Assembly: GCA_003451975.1 (NCBI GenBank)
Contig: DMIX01000168.1
Location: 1 to 8,757 of the forward strand
Source of the DNA: Propionibacteriaceae bacterium
Lineage (GTDB): Bacteria > Actinomycetota > Actinomycetes > Propionibacteriales > Propionibacteriaceae
DNA: 8,757 nucleotides
Direction: 5' to 3'
A program made the position numbers and the translations under genes. Of the stretch, positions 7,060 through 8,757 are shown one piece after another. Every line of letters begins with the position of its first letter. Position 1 is the first letter of the stretch. The notes under the pieces were generated by a model, which did no database searches, was not told where the DNA came from, and saw only the letters and a program-made list of their open reading frames with translations.

Positions 7060-8745
7060 ATGACCCAGACAGGTGCCGCCAACGACTTCATCCGCGACCG
7101 GGTTCGAACCGACCTGGAGCAAGGCACCTATGGCGGACGAGTGCAGACTCGGTTCCCACCCGAACCCAATGGCTATCTGCATATCGGACATGCCAAGGCC
7201 ATCACGGTGGACTTCGGCATCGCCGAGCAGTTCGGGGGCATCTGCAATCTGCGCCTGGACGACACCAATCCCGACACCGAAGAGGCCGAGTACTTCGAGT
7301 CGATCCTGGACGACATCGGCTGGCTGGGTTATACCCCGGCCTCGGTGCTGCACGCCTCGGACTACTTCGAGCAGTTGTACGCCTGGGCTGTTTACCTGAT
7401 CGAGAAGGGCCTGGCCTACGTCGACGACTCCGACATCGAGACTATTTCGGCTCAACGTGGCGGCTTCGGAAAGGCCGGCGTCGAGAGCCCCTACCGCACC
7501 CGCAGCATCGAGCAGAACCTCGATCTGTTCGCCCGGATGCGCGCGGGCGAGTTCGCCGACGGCAGCAAGGTATTGCGCGCCAAGATCGACATGAACCACG
7601 AGAACATGTCGATGCGAGATCCGGTCATGTACCGGGTTCGGCACTCCACCCATTTCCGTACCGGCGATACCTGGTGCATCTACCCCACCTACGACTGGGC
7701 GCACGGCCAGTCCGACGCCATCGAGAAGGTCACCCACTCCGTCTGCACCTTGGAGTTCGACACCCATCGTCCGCTCTACGACTGGTACCTGTCACAGTTG
7801 CCGCTGCCCGCCGAGAAGCCGGTCCAGATCGAGTTCGCCCGCCTGGAGCTGACCCATACCGTGACCAGCAAGCGGCGGCTGGCGAAGCTGGTGAACGACG
7901 GCACCGTCGACGGCTGGGACGATCCCCGGATGCCTACGCTGCGCGGGTTGCGGCGCCGTGGCTACCCGGCGGCGGCGTTGCGCGCCTTCTGCACCGAGAT
8001 CGGCACCACCCGCACCAACAGTAGGCAGAACATCGAGGCTCTGGAGTCCTATGTGCGCCGCGAACTCAACACCACCTCGCTGCGCCGGATGGCGGTACTG
8101 CACCCGCTGCGCCTGGTGATCGACAACTGGCCCACCGACGCCGAGGGCAACCCGGTGGTGGAGTACTTCGAGGTGACCAACAACCCCGAGAATCCTGCCG
8201 ACGGTACGCGCCAGGTGGCCTTCAGCGGCGAACTGGTGATCGAGCAGGAGGATTTCGCCGAGGTTCCGCCGCCGAAGTTCTTCCGGCTCACGGTCGGACG
8301 CGAAGTGCGGCTGCGCGGCGCATACCTGGTCACCGCGACCAGCGTCGAACACGACCCCGCAGGCAACCCGAGCTGTGTTCATGCCACCTATGATCCGGCC
8401 ACCCGTGGCGGCGACGCCCCCGATGGACGCAAGGTGAAGTCGACCATGCACTGGGTCTCCACCGCTCACGCCCACCCGATCACGGTTGCTCTCTACGAGC
8501 GACTGTTCGTGACCGAGGTTCCTGGTGAAGCCACCGGTGAAGCGCTGGACGACGTCAACCCCAACTCCCGCGAACTCCTCACCGATTGCCTGGCCGAGGC
8601 CACCTTGGCCCAGACCCCCTCCGGTGATGTGGTCCAGTTCGAACGCTTGGGGTATTTCGCCGCCGATCCGGACCACCCCGGACTGTTCCATCGCACGGTG
8701 GGGCTGCGCGACGAGTGGGCGGCGATTCAGAAACGGCGGGGTTGA
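7060..8745 (+). CDS. glnS: Glutaminyl-tRNA synthetase
   Basis: GlnRS charges tRNA-Gln directly with glutamine. The product has 561 residues, close to E. coli GlnRS (554), and matches it along its length. RFPPEPNGYLHIGHAK carries the HIGH motif at 41-44, followed by NLRLDDTNPDTEEAEY (63-78), WCIYPTYDWAHGQSDAIE (205-222), THSVCTLEF (225-233), VTSKR (268-272) as the KMSKS loop, and GWDDPRMPTLRGLRRRGY (285-302). The beta-barrel anticodon domain contains RQVAFSGELVIEQEDF, GREVRLRGAYLV, DGRKVKSTMHWVSTAHA and ends HRTVGLRDEWA. There is no YqeY fusion domain. The E. coli KMSKS equivalent is VMSKR; here Met is replaced by Thr. The ATG matches the family N-terminus but lacks a Shine-Dalgarno. Only 12 bases follow the stop. 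Confidence 0.97.
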   Translation: MTQTGAANDFIRDRVRTDLEQGTYGGRVQTRFPPEPNGYLHIGHAKAITVDFGIAEQFGGICNLRLDDTNPDTEEAEYFESILDDIGWLGYTPASVLHASDYFEQLYAWAVYLIEKGLAYVDDSDIETISAQRGGFGKAGVESPYRTRSIEQNLDLFARMRAGEFADGSKVLRAKIDMNHENMSMRDPVMYRVRHSTHFRTGDTWCIYPTYDWAHGQSDAIEKVTHSVCTLEFDTHRPLYDWYLSQLPLPAEKPVQIEFARLELTHTVTSKRRLAKLVNDGTVDGWDDPRMPTLRGLRRRGYPAAALRAFCTEIGTTRTNSRQNIEALESYVRRELNTTSLRRMAVLHPLRLVIDNWPTDAEGNPVVEYFEVTNNPENPADGTRQVAFSGELVIEQEDFAEVPPPKFFRLTVGREVRLRGAYLVTATSVEHDPAGNPSCVHATYDPATRGGDAPDGRKVKSTMHWVSTAHAHPITVALYERLFVTEVPGEATGEALDDVNPNSRELLTDCLAEATLAQTPSGDVVQFERLGYFAADPDHPGLFHRTVGLRDEWAAIQKRRG

Positions 8746-8757
8746 TCGGCCTTCATC

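Noticed and set aside
6979..7767. Open frame extending the DUF6891-like gene far upstream on the minus strand
   Set aside because: It runs antisense through the 5' part of glnS; the predicted residues are a Gly/Val-rich shadow and the DUF6891 similarity begins only after the ATG at 6978.
7792..8691. Long minus-strand open frame opposite glnS (about 299 codons)
   Set aside because: It is an antisense shadow of a highly conserved glnS in high-GC DNA, with no recognisable domain.

Overview
The window is a high-GC chromosomal segment whose ribosomal proteins, GTG starts and chained 4-base overlaps point to an actinobacterium. The genus cannot be fixed by eye. Nothing looks like a mobile element, CRISPR array, rRNA or tRNA.

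Region 1 (1-2816, minus strand) is the promoter-proximal part of the S10 ribosomal protein operon, in order rpsJ (S10), rplC (L3), rplD (L4), rplW (L23) and rplB (L2). L2 runs off the left edge. rplC/rplD and rplD/rplW overlap by 4 bases, and rpsJ/rplC are almost abutting. L4 carries an unusual Lys/Ala/Pro/Glu-rich repeat tail whose last codons double as the Shine-Dalgarno of rplW.

Region 2 (2817-4149) is a 256-base divergent intergenic region holding the S10 leader, followed by a plus-strand gene for a ten-helix EamA/DMT-family transporter. The transporter's end overlaps the next, convergent gene by 59 bases.

Region 3 (4091-6978, minus strand) is a probable transcription unit: a DUF6891-like protein of unknown function, gltX (glutamyl-tRNA synthetase) and a DprE2-like short-chain dehydrogenase that overlaps gltX by 4 bases.

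Region 4 (7060-8745, plus strand) is a complete glnS (glutaminyl-tRNA synthetase), divergent from the DUF6891 gene across 81 bases and probably translated from a leaderless mRNA.

Functionally the window is mostly translation: ribosome assembly plus the two synthetases that charge tRNA-Glu and tRNA-Gln. The most interesting point is a stand-alone GlnRS beside a GluRS that resembles the Thermus type more than the usual actinobacterial one. Most actinobacteria make Gln-tRNA indirectly through GatCAB. No wholly new system was found; the better leads are the GluRS/GlnRS pair with its DUF6891 neighbour and the L4 tail.
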